Counted from the first letter of the stretch, positions 1-5,010 are shown. The stretch: DNA of 5,010 nt from PVC group bacterium (GCA_022560555.1 JADFSZ010000134.1:1-5010); one strand, 5' to 3'. The notes: generated by a model not told the origin, from the sequence alone. Translations and numbers: made by a program.

Positions 1-428
1 TTAGAGTAAAAAAAATGGTTCGCAATCTGAAACTGACGTTCAAGCGTTTCATTAATTCTTTGACTTGACGGAAAATTATCAACCAGTTTTTGATACTCTA
101 AATGGGCCTGATAAAATTCCCCCATCTTTTTAAAGGATTCGCCTGTCAGGAACTGTGCTTCAGGAGCATATTCGCTAAAGGGGTAATATACGGCTAAATT
201 CGCAAATTCTTTGCTCGCCCGTTTATAATCATGGGCGTCATATTTTTCCATCGCCCATATAAACTGATCCTCAGGAGTGCTTTTCACAGCCCACTTCGGA
301 TTGATCCACTTACCCGTTTCAGGCGTCCACATCCAGTAGGCATCGCTCATCTTGATGGGGCCCAAATCGAGCCATAAAATGACGAACACTACAAACAAGC
401 ATATTCGTATGCGCTTGAAAACAAACAT
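1..428 (-). CDS. bamD: BamD/YfiO-like exported TPR protein, C-terminus beyond the window edge
   Basis: I translated this frame by hand from ATG at 428-426. It stays open for 142 codons to the window edge, so the C-terminal part is missing. Residues 1-29 look like a signal peptide: basic start (FKRIR), hydrophobic core LFVVFVILWL, likely cleavage near MSDA. The mature start has a Trp-rich stretch, WMWTPETGKWINPKW (32-46). Two TPR-like helical hairpins follow, about 52-85 and 88-121, each ending in a YYP or NFP turn, with a third beginning near 124. BamD-family proteins are periplasmic TPR scaffolds of the outer-membrane beta-barrel assembly machine, and the repeat layout fits. The classic BamD lipobox cysteine is absent: the only Cys is residue 10, inside the hydrophobic segment. 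It could instead be a general periplasmic TPR protein (CpoB/YbgF-like). AGGGGA at 443-438 is a plausible ribosome binding site. A candidate promoter lies just upstream, so it may be transcribed separately from the dGTPase-like gene. Confidence 0.68.
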   Translation of the reverse strand, partial: MFVFKRIRICLFVVFVILWLDLGPIKMSDAYWMWTPETGKWINPKWAVKSTPEDQFIWAMEKYDAHDYKRASKEFANLAVYYPFSEYAPEAQFLTGESFKKMGEFYQAHLEYQKLVDNFPSSQRINETLERQFQIANHFFYS

Positions 429-458
429 TTTATATCTTCCCCTAACGAGAAAATATTA

Positions 459-487
459 AGTTTAACATTGAACCAATAGAGAGTCAA
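459..487 (-). promoter_or_regulatory. Candidate sigma70-type promoter for the BamD-like gene
   Basis: On the minus strand TTGACT (487-482, 5 of 6 to TTGACA) is followed by a 17-base spacer and TAAACT (464-459, 4 of 6 to TATAAT). Transcription would start near 452 and give a leader of about 24 bases carrying the AGGGGA ribosome binding site. A short dyad, GAGT-N5-ACTC (493-481), overlaps the -35 box. The spacing is ideal but the -10 box is imperfect, so this is a candidate only. The rest of the 112-base gap (429-540) holds nothing else I can support. Confidence 0.45.
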
Positions 488-540
488 TCACTCATAAGAA
501 AGTACCCTCTCTTGCGACTGAAAAGATTGCTTGGGCCTAT

Positions 541-1695
541 CTACGGCCCCCATCTGCGGTATTCTTTATCCGCGTAACGATCTGTCATCCCCGCGATATA
601 GTCACATATAGCCTGATAGAGTTCTTTTTTGCTGTTTTTGTTTATCTCTCCTGAAACGTGATCCGGCAATTTTTGAGGATCGTGCAAATAGATAGAAAAA
701 AGTGTCGATAGTGTTTCTTTTGCTTTCTGCGTGATTTGATAAACCTTGGGGTGATTGTACACATTGTCTACTAGGAATTCTTTTAAGATCATTCGATCGT
801 TCTCTATGTCATCATCAAAAGACACAAGGGGTTCTTTCCATTTCCTCACTTCCGCTACAGAGGTAACCTGACTTTTTTTTATTCTGTCCGTGGAATGACG
901 AATAAGACCTGTAATTAATTCATTCATGAGAACACGTAGGCTCATGGAACGCCAAATCTCTTTGTCGTTCACAGCCCCTTTTAATCGATTGGCAATTCGA
1001 GACCACATGGGGACTTCGCTTAGGGACTCCATAGAAATAAGTCCCGCGCGAATACCATCATCAATGTCGTGAGTATCATAAGTTATCTCATCGGCAATAT
1101 TAGCCACTTGGGCTTCTAACGACAAAAATGGACATTGTTCATTAAAATCGGAATCAATAGCTTTCGCCCTTTGAAATGTTTTTTTATGTTTCATGAATCC
1201 TTCACGAACTTCCCAGGTTAAATTGAGACCGTCAAAATCCGGATAGCGTTTCTCAAGCAAACTAACAATTCGAAACCCATGAAAATTATGATCAAATCCT
1301 CCGTACGATTTCATGATTTGATCAAGAACATCTTCACCGGCATGCCCAAATGCCGTGTGGCCGATATCATGCGCGAGCGCAATCGCCTCGGCGAGTGTCT
1401 CGTTGAGACACAGAACTTTGGCAATCGTTCTCGCGACTTGAACCACTTCAATCGTATGTGTCAAACGCGTTCGGTAGTGATCCCCTTCATGATTGAGAAA
1501 AACCTGTGTTTTATATTCGAGTCGTCTAAACGCCGTAGAATGAATAATGCGATCCCGATCTCTTTGGAAATCAGATCGAATCGCCGAAACATCTTCATTG
1601 TATTTTCGCCCATAAGAATCCTGACTATGAACTGCGTAGGAAGCCAGCGATTCATCCTCAAGCGCTTCAATTCGTTCTTTAATTGTATTTGTCAT
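541..1695 (-). CDS. dgt: dGTPase-like HD-domain deoxynucleoside triphosphate triphosphohydrolase
   Basis: The 384-residue protein has the length and motifs of the bacterial dGTPase-like family, which hydrolyses dNTPs to the deoxynucleoside and tripolyphosphate in the cytoplasm and so trims dNTP pools. The N-terminus carries the family block DFQRDRDRIIHSTAFRRLEYKTQVF (42-66). The HD metal site is visible as RLTH (His80), ALAHDIGHTAFGH (His109-Asp110, His113, His117) and a later ANIADEITYDTHD segment (198-210), where Asp202 is the likely last metal ligand. All expected HD residues are present, so it should be active. Substrate preference (dGTP alone or several dNTPs) cannot be read from sequence. 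The start is ATG at 1695-1693: no ATG, GTG or TTG occurs in the eight codons just upstream, and the N-terminus matches the family. No Shine-Dalgarno sequence precedes it. The HIT gene ends 24 bases upstream, so translation may be coupled or rely on an unstructured start. Confidence 0.93.
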   Translation of the reverse strand: MTNTIKERIEALEDESLASYAVHSQDSYGRKYNEDVSAIRSDFQRDRDRIIHSTAFRRLEYKTQVFLNHEGDHYRTRLTHTIEVVQVARTIAKVLCLNETLAEAIALAHDIGHTAFGHAGEDVLDQIMKSYGGFDHNFHGFRIVSLLEKRYPDFDGLNLTWEVREGFMKHKKTFQRAKAIDSDFNEQCPFLSLEAQVANIADEITYDTHDIDDGIRAGLISMESLSEVPMWSRIANRLKGAVNDKEIWRSMSLRVLMNELITGLIRHSTDRIKKSQVTSVAEVRKWKEPLVSFDDDIENDRMILKEFLVDNVYNHPKVYQITQKAKETLSTLFSIYLHDPQKLPDHVSGEINKNSKKELYQAICDYIAGMTDRYADKEYRRWGP

Positions 1696-1719
1696 GAAAT
1701 TGGGATAGGGACTATTGAC

Positions 1720-2202
1720 TCAGCCAGAGATTTTTTGTAGTAATTTTTTATAAGAACTTGCAAGAGTTTCGGGAAGAACTTTTGTTTTACCTACAACAGG
1801 CATAAAGTTTGAGTCTCCCTGCCATCGAGGGACAATATGAACATGAAGATGGCCCGGAAGTCCTGCTCCCGCAACAGCCCCAATGTTGATGCCAATGTTA
1901 AAACCATGTGGATTAAGAGCCTTTTGGCAAATACACTGAGCCTCGCGCACACCCAAAAACAAATCCAACAATTCCTCGTGATCCAAATCAATCAATCCGG
2001 AAACATGACGATTCGGCACGGCAAGAAGATGGCCGTTGCTGTAGGGATACCGATTGAGGACAAGAAAGGATTTTTCTCTGCGAACCAAAACAGTATTTTT
2101 AGCATCTTCCTTCGATTCAAATGCCGCGCAAAAAACACACCCTTCTTCCTTTTTATCATCCACAATGTATTCCATTCTCCACGGCGTCCACAGTCTGTCC
2201 AT
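1720..2202 (-). CDS. HIT-family nucleotide hydrolase/phosphorylase, Ap4A phosphorylase-like
   Basis: The 160-residue protein starts MDRLWTPWRMEYI, typical of the bacterial HIT branch related to Ap4A phosphorylase. It has a zinc-type pair Cys22-x2-Cys25, NRH (64-66), the substrate loop GFNIGINIGAVAGAG (100-114) and the signature HLHVHIV (118-124). The middle histidine, His120, is the expected nucleophile that forms the nucleotidyl-enzyme intermediate. PRW (125-127) and NFM-VVG-TKVLPE (132-145) complete the family pattern. The likely role is cleavage of dinucleoside polyphosphates or related nucleotidyl substrates in the cytoplasm; the exact substrate is not predictable. The frame stays open upstream to 2322, but I place the start at ATG 2202-2200. 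The family N-terminus begins there, a GAAGGGGG Shine-Dalgarno-like stretch lies 4 bases upstream, and the extra 40 residues translate a heptamer repeat. The next gene, dGTPase-like, follows after 24 bases, so the two nucleotide enzymes probably share a transcript. Confidence 0.92.
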   Translation of the reverse strand: MDRLWTPWRMEYIVDDKKEEGCVFCAAFESKEDAKNTVLVRREKSFLVLNRYPYSNGHLLAVPNRHVSGLIDLDHEELLDLFLGVREAQCICQKALNPHGFNIGINIGAVAGAGLPGHLHVHIVPRWQGDSNFMPVVGKTKVLPETLASSYKKLLQKISG

Positions 2203-2206
2203 TATA

Positions 2207-2219
2207 CCCCCTTCGGGGG
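2207..2219 (-). promoter_or_regulatory. Ribosome binding site of the HIT gene inside a small GC hairpin
   Basis: In the transcript, CCCCC (2219-2215), loop GAA, then GGGGG (2211-2207) can form a 5-bp all-GC hairpin ending 4 bases before the ATG at 2202. The 3' arm is also the best Shine-Dalgarno match: AAGGGGGT against the ideal AAGGAGGT. Folding would hide the ribosome binding site, which could keep expression low. It is a short stem in an otherwise AT-rich spacer and its function is inference. Confidence 0.4.
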
Positions 2220-2220
2220 A

Positions 2221-2307
2221 AATCCGAATTTCGAAATCCGAAGTCCGAAACCCAAAAAGACAAAAACAATAGATCTGTTTGAAATCTCGATATTCGATTT
2301 TTGATAT
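2221..2307. repeat. Degenerate heptanucleotide repeat spacer between proB and the HIT gene
   Basis: Plus-strand units starting at 2221, 2228, 2235 and 2242 all fit ANTYCGA. The next unit at 2249 fits the looser ANYYCRA. Traces of the 7-base rhythm (C then A-rich) continue to about 2270. A second block reads on the opposite strand: the units at 2307-2301, 2300-2294 and 2293-2287 fit ANNYYRA exactly and in register, and 2285-2279 fits after a one-base slip. There is no coding evidence. Translating the minus strand gives a 7-residue-rhythm peptide (FRTSDFE...), a familiar sign of spurious reading through such repeats. The remainder of the spacer to 2371 shows no promoter or terminator I would defend. 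Confidence 0.75.
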
Positions 2308-2371
2308 GAATTTCCCATCCACCAGAATCGTTCATAAAACATAATAAAAGGTCTTCGTTCTATGGTGTTAT

Positions 2372-3502
2372 CTAGAATACGACTAGTTCGTCCCGATGAA
2401 TCACTTCATCCGGTACTTTTCCGTCAATAAGTTTTTTAATTTCGCTCGTCCGTTTTCCTCGAATGAGACGTATTTCCTGAGAGGAAAATCCTGTTCGGCC
2501 GCGGGCAATGAGTTTCCCGTCTTCTGTGACAATATCGACGACGTTACCCTTTTGAAACTCCCTGTCAACAGCGAGTATTCCTGATGCCAAAAGACTCCGT
2601 CCCGCAGAATTTTTGAGGGCCTGTTCGGCTCCGGAATCCACAACAAGCTTTCCCTTGGGCTGACCGACGAATGCCAGCCACCGTTTTTTATGTTTCATTT
2701 TTTGTCCATGAGGATAGAAGATCGTTCCTACATCTTCTCCGTTCATGATACGAACCAGCACATCTTTTCTTTTACCATCCGCCAAAATCATCATTTCTCC
2801 GGATACCACAACAATTTTTGCCGCATCTAATTTTGTGCGGATACCTCCTATCCCGCGATAAGCGCGTGTTCCTTCAGCCATCATCTCGATATCACGGTCG
2901 ATTTTTGTAACAACCGGAATCGTTTGGAAGTTTTTCCCTTTGACACGAGGATCTCCCGTCATGAGCCCCTCGATATCGGACAAAATAATAAGCAAATCAG
3001 CCTGAATAAGATGAGTACAATAAGCGGCTAAACGGTCGTTATCCCCAAATTCGATTTCCTCAACAGCCACTGTATCGTTTTCGTTAATGACCGGTATAAT
3101 TTTCATCGATAGTAGTTCGTTAAGAGTGTTTTTGGCATTCACATATCTTTCCCTTGATGCCAAATCATCTCGAGTCAACAGAACCTGCGCTGTATTGATT
3201 CCGTGTTTTTCAAACAGTTTTTGATAAATATGCACCAAACGGCCTTGCCCCACCGCGGCGCTGGCTTGCTTTGTTGTTAAGTTTTTCGGCCGCGTTGTAT
3301 AGCCCAGAACATGAGCCCCGACAGAAATAGCCCCTGAGCTCACGAGAATAAGCTCATAGCCCTTTTTGTGCAAAACAGCCATCTCCCGGACAAGCTTTCG
3401 AATATGAACTGTGTTGAGCTCTAAATTGTTCTTTGTCAGAATGGCTGTTCCAACTTTAACAACAACTCTTTTAACTTTTTTTAATGATGCCTTGCGTTCC
3501 AC
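2372..3502 (-). CDS. proB: Glutamate 5-kinase (AAK kinase domain plus C-terminal PUA domain)
   Basis: The 376-residue cytoplasmic enzyme phosphorylates L-glutamate to glutamate 5-phosphate, the first and usually proline-inhibited step of proline synthesis. The amino-acid-kinase domain spans about 8-260: VVVKVGTA (13-20, Lys16 binding phosphate), SSGAIS (55-60), VINENDTV (138-145), FGDNDRLAA (152-160), LSDIEGL (174-180) and GDPR (183-186). A PUA domain follows at about 283-365 (GKLVVDSGAEQAL, GILAVDREFQKGNVVDI), as in full-length ProB. Length is normal. The usual GTGGM-TK nucleotide loop reads GIGGIRTK here (217-224), a Thr-to-Ile and Met-to-Ile change. The start codon is GTG at 3502-3500; no ATG fits the conserved N-terminus, and AAAAGG lies 7 bases upstream. 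Only 21 bases separate it from the obgE stop, so it belongs to the rpmA-obgE transcript. The partner proA does not follow; the HIT gene does, 169 bases downstream. Confidence 0.97.
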   Translation of the reverse strand: MERKASLKKVKRVVVKVGTAILTKNNLELNTVHIRKLVREMAVLHKKGYELILVSSGAISVGAHVLGYTTRPKNLTTKQASAAVGQGRLVHIYQKLFEKHGINTAQVLLTRDDLASRERYVNAKNTLNELLSMKIIPVINENDTVAVEEIEFGDNDRLAAYCTHLIQADLLIILSDIEGLMTGDPRVKGKNFQTIPVVTKIDRDIEMMAEGTRAYRGIGGIRTKLDAAKIVVVSGEMMILADGKRKDVLVRIMNGEDVGTIFYPHGQKMKHKKRWLAFVGQPKGKLVVDSGAEQALKNSAGRSLLASGILAVDREFQKGNVVDIVTEDGKLIARGRTGFSSQEIRLIRGKRTSEIKKLIDGKVPDEVIHRDELVVF

Positions 3503-3509
3503 AAAGAAA

Positions 3510-3515
3510 CCTTTT
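3510..3515 (-). promoter_or_regulatory. proB: Ribosome binding site supporting the GTG start of proB
   Basis: AAAAGG (3515-3510) lies in the 21-base gap after the obgE stop and 7 bases before GTG 3502-3500. No competing ATG occurs near the conserved N-terminus (the next in-frame Met is residue 41, inside the kinase fold), so this weak site decides the start. Confidence 0.6.
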
Positions 3516-3523
3516 ATTGATTT

Positions 3524-4519
3524 TTATTCTTTAAAATTGTCAAATATTTTTTTTATTTCGCATAAAAGCTCATCGCAGCCAATTTTTTCTTTCGCGGACA
3601 CGGCCATAACGGACTCATTTGAAAGTGATTTTTTGAAATCCTTTAAACATTTTTCTGAAGTCGTCATGTCTATCTTATTGGCAACAACAATATACGGTTT
3701 GCGAAGAATCTGATCGTTATAGAGCGAAATTTCTTTTTGAAGAACATGGAAGTCCTGAGCGGGATCTCTCTTAGATTCTCCTCCAACATCACAGATAAAA
3801 ATCAGGCCCTTCGTTCTCTCAATGTGCCGTAAAAATTCAAACCCTAATCCTGCACCATCATGCGCCCCCTCGATCAGGCCGGGAATGTCCGCGATAATAA
3901 TACGATCAAAATCAGTGTATTCCACGACTCCCAGATTGGGATTGAGAGTGGTAAAAGGATAAGACGCAATTTTCGGATGGGCATCAGAAAGAACAGATAT
4001 CAAAGTTGATTTCCCGGCATTGGGAAGTCCGACAAGGGCAAAATCCGCTATGAGTTTAAGCTCAAGATGCAGCGTCTGCTCCTCCCCGGCACGGCCGAGC
4101 TCTTTCTGTCTCGGCGCACGGTTTGTTGAGCTCACAAAACGGGCATTGCCGCGTCCGCCTTGGCCCCCTTTAAGAATGACGACCTTTTCCCTGTCTTTTG
4201 TCAGATCCGCTATAATGTGCTTTTGGACATCATATATTTGCGTCCCGATCGGAAGAATAATTTCAATATCACCCCCCCCGGAACCGGTTTTATTCTTACC
4301 CTGTCCATGATGTCCCGAACGGGCCCGATAGCTCGCGTTGTAGTGAAAATCCATCAACGTCATCACATCTTTGGATGCGATAAAAATAACGTCTCCGCCC
4401 TTCCCGCCGTCACCTCCGTCGGGTCCTCCGAGCGGTACAAATTTCTCGCGAAGAAAACTGACACAACCATTTCCGCCATCGCCGGCTTTAACTTTAATTT
4501 TGACATGATCAATAAACAT
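3524..4519 (-). CDS. obgE: Obg/CgtA GTPase, ribosome-associated, without C-terminal extension
   Basis: The 331-residue cytoplasmic GTPase acts in late 50S subunit maturation and in growth and stress control. The glycine-rich Obg fold (1-157) is intact, with GDGGNGCVSFLREKFVPLGGPDGGDGGKGGD at 13-43 and KGGQGGRGNARF at 117-128. The G domain follows: G1 GLPNAGKST (164-172), the YPFTTLNPNLGVV switch region (187-199), G3 DIPGLIEGA (211-219), G4 NKID (281-284) and G5 SAK (308-310). The protein ends about 20 residues after G5, so the variable OCT domain found in some Firmicutes and Actinobacteria is missing; this short form is common. ATG at 4519-4517 fits the conserved MFIDHVKIKVKAGDGG start, but no Shine-Dalgarno sequence is visible in the 74-base gap after rpmA. 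An 8-base G run (4279-4272) lies in the Gly-rich part, in frame. Its position after rpmA and before proB is the standard bacterial order. Confidence 0.98.
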   Translation of the reverse strand: MFIDHVKIKVKAGDGGNGCVSFLREKFVPLGGPDGGDGGKGGDVIFIASKDVMTLMDFHYNASYRARSGHHGQGKNKTGSGGGDIEIILPIGTQIYDVQKHIIADLTKDREKVVILKGGQGGRGNARFVSSTNRAPRQKELGRAGEEQTLHLELKLIADFALVGLPNAGKSTLISVLSDAHPKIASYPFTTLNPNLGVVEYTDFDRIIIADIPGLIEGAHDGAGLGFEFLRHIERTKGLIFICDVGGESKRDPAQDFHVLQKEISLYNDQILRKPYIVVANKIDMTTSEKCLKDFKKSLSNESVMAVSAKEKIGCDELLCEIKKIFDNFKE

Positions 4520-4593
4520 GAAGCGATAATGAGGTCGAATGATATGAAGTAAACATTATGAGTATCCTGCAATCCATCACGGGTTTGTGTGAT

Positions 4594-4842
4594 TTATATA
4601 ACGCTGACAAATGTTCCCTTCACGCGTTTCTTTTTAAAGTTCACAATACCGCTTTTGACGGCAAACAAGGTATCATCTTTTCCTTTTTTAACATTGACGC
4701 CCGGATGAAAAACCGTGCCTCGTTGGCGAACAAGTATATTTCCGGAAATGACTTTTTCCCCTCCAAAACGCTTCACTCCCAGTCTTTTCGAATGGCTGTC
4801 TCTTCCGTTTCTAGATGTTCCCTGTCCTTTTTTATGTGCCAT
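4594..4842 (-). CDS. rpmA: 50S ribosomal protein L27
   Basis: The 82-residue protein is a full-length L27, which sits at the peptidyl-transferase centre of the 50S subunit with its N-terminal tail reaching towards the tRNA ends. It begins [16 protein letters not shown], with no cleavable N-terminal extension of the Firmicutes type. It continues with [10 protein letters not shown] (20-29), [15 protein letters not shown] (34-48), the signature [12 protein letters not shown] (50-61) and a basic C-terminal strand. The signature usually ends in D-H-TLFA or D-Y-TLFA, so Asp57 is a small variation. The start is fixed by a near-perfect Shine-Dalgarno sequence 5 bases upstream. rplU (L21), which normally sits directly upstream, is not within the 168 bases available, so it lies further away or elsewhere. 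obgE follows after 74 bases and is probably on the same transcript. Confidence 0.98.
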   Translation of the reverse strand: MAHKKGQGTSRNGRDSHSKRLGVKRFGGEKVISGNILVRQRGTVFHPGVNVKKGKDDTLFAVKSGIVNFKKKRVKGTFVSVI

Positions 4843-4845
4843 AAT

Positions 4846-4854
4846 AACCTCCTT
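4846..4854 (-). promoter_or_regulatory. rpmA: Strong Shine-Dalgarno sequence of rpmA
   Basis: AAGGAGGTT (4854-4846) is essentially a full anti-Shine-Dalgarno complement, with 5 bases between AAGGAGG and the ATG at 4842. It is by far the strongest ribosome binding site in the window, as expected for a ribosomal protein gene. It shows that this organism uses the canonical Shine-Dalgarno system even though obgE and the dGTPase-like gene show none. Confidence 0.9.
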
Positions 4855-4860
4855 AGGTAA

Positions 4861-5008
4861 AGTCCCAATGTTAAAATCTAAATGACAAAATAATGCTTTC
4901 AGCATAAATCTAAAATCCAAAGCTCAAATGTCAAATTTAAAGATATTGTGCTTTGTTTGTCATTTGTCATTTATTATTTCTTCGCGTAAGCAAAGTTTTT
5001 TGTCATTT
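4861..5008. repeat. Degenerate heptanucleotide repeat region upstream of rpmA
   Basis: Two plus-strand blocks show a 7-base rhythm of consensus ANNYYRA: units at 4861, 4868, 4875 and 4882, then at 4907, 4914, 4921, 4928 and 4935. Six of these nine match exactly and the other three differ at one defined position. A small hairpin, ATGCT-TTC-AGCAT (4893-4905), separates the blocks. An opposite-strand block follows at 4957-4977, including TTGTCAT twice in register, and a further TTGTCAT occurs at 5000-5006. The 10-mer AAATGACAAA at 4880-4889 is exactly inverted at 4956-4965. I see no gene here; short open frames in it are repeat translations. Confidence 0.7.
4907..4934 (-). promoter_or_regulatory. 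Candidate sigma70-type promoter for rpmA-obgE-proB
   Basis: On the minus strand a perfect TTGACA (4934-4929) is followed by a 16-base spacer and TAGATT (4912-4907, 4 of 6 to TATAAT). Transcription would start near 4900, at the small hairpin 4905-4893, giving a leader of roughly 58 bases. Both boxes fall inside heptamer repeat units, so the match may be a by-product of the repeat, or the repeat may supply promoters. The upstream gene is not visible, so readthrough from it is equally possible. Confidence 0.33.
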
Positions 5009-5010
5009 CA

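Noticed and set aside
533-549. Hairpin GGGCC/GGCCC across the stop of the dGTPase-like gene, considered as a terminator
   Set aside because: The stem is only 5 bp, overlaps the coding end, and no U-run follows directly.
1279-1740. 153-codon plus-strand open frame opposite the dGTPase-like gene
   Set aside because: It lies almost wholly over a strongly conserved HD-domain gene and has no identifiable domain.
2201-2206. TATAAT on the minus strand before the HIT coding region
   Set aside because: It overlaps the ATG start codon itself, so a transcript from it would begin inside the gene; no matching -35 box was found.
1837-2304. 155-codon plus-strand open frame opposite the HIT gene
   Set aside because: It runs antisense to the HIT protein and then into the heptamer repeat (ending RSPKPKKTKTID...), a composition that reflects repeat translation.
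4576-4593. Stem ATCAC/GTGAT just after the rpmA stop, considered as a terminator or attenuator
   Set aside because: It has 5 bp with an 8-base loop and no U-run, and obgE downstream needs readthrough.
4558-4860. 100-codon plus-strand open frame opposite rpmA
   Set aside because: It is the antisense shadow of the L27 gene, with no recognisable family or ribosome binding site; L27 on the minus strand is unambiguous.
4861-5008. CRISPR array
   Set aside because: Units are 7 bp and degenerate, without long identical repeats or unique spacers of 25-40 bases.
4974-5009. Possible C-terminal tail of an upstream minus-strand gene (...MTKNFAYAKK, stop TAA at 4976-4974)
   Set aside because: Only 11 codons are visible, part of it is the ATGACAA repeat unit, and it does not resemble the end of L21. 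Sequence beyond the window is needed to decide.
4928-5010. Plus-strand ATG open to the window edge (MSNLKILCFVCHLSFIIS...)
   Set aside because: It translates the TTGTCAT heptamers; peptides of the CHLSFII type are typical repeat artefacts.

Overview
The window suggests a Gram-negative, moderately AT-rich bacterium. It holds six genes, all read from the minus strand and packed closely enough to be one or two transcription units. The C-terminally cut gene at the left edge is an exported TPR protein of the BamD/YfiO (outer-membrane assembly) kind. Its mature N-terminus, a 'WxWTPETGKWINPKW' stretch followed by a TPR, resembles BamD-like proteins of uncultured Omnitrophota-type lineages as I remember them. 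That taxonomic guess is inference and has not been checked by any search.

Layout in the direction of transcription (right to left): a repeat-filled leader (5008-4861) with a candidate promoter; rpmA (ribosomal protein L27, 4842-4594); obgE (ribosome-associated GTPase, 4519-3524); proB (glutamate 5-kinase with PUA domain, GTG start, 3502-2372); a second repeat-filled spacer (2371-2203); a HIT-domain protein like Ap4A phosphorylase (2202-1720); a dGTPase-like HD-domain dNTP triphosphohydrolase (1695-541); a 112-base gap with a good candidate promoter (487-459); and the BamD-like gene (428 to the window edge).

rpmA-obgE-proB is a familiar bacterial order that joins 50S ribosome maturation to proline synthesis. 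The usual next gene, proA, is absent. The HIT and dGTPase-like genes that follow are both nucleotide housekeeping enzymes, 24 bases apart, and probably cotranscribed. The BamD-like gene appears to have its own promoter and belongs to envelope biogenesis.

The genes themselves are ordinary. The most interesting feature is in the two longer spacers. Both are built from a degenerate 7-bp periodic repeat (unit roughly ANNYYRA), with blocks on the plus strand followed by blocks on the minus strand. The two spacers are not copies of each other but follow the same heptamer pattern. This looks like a dispersed heptanucleotide repeat family. It also creates a misleading upstream extension of the HIT reading frame.
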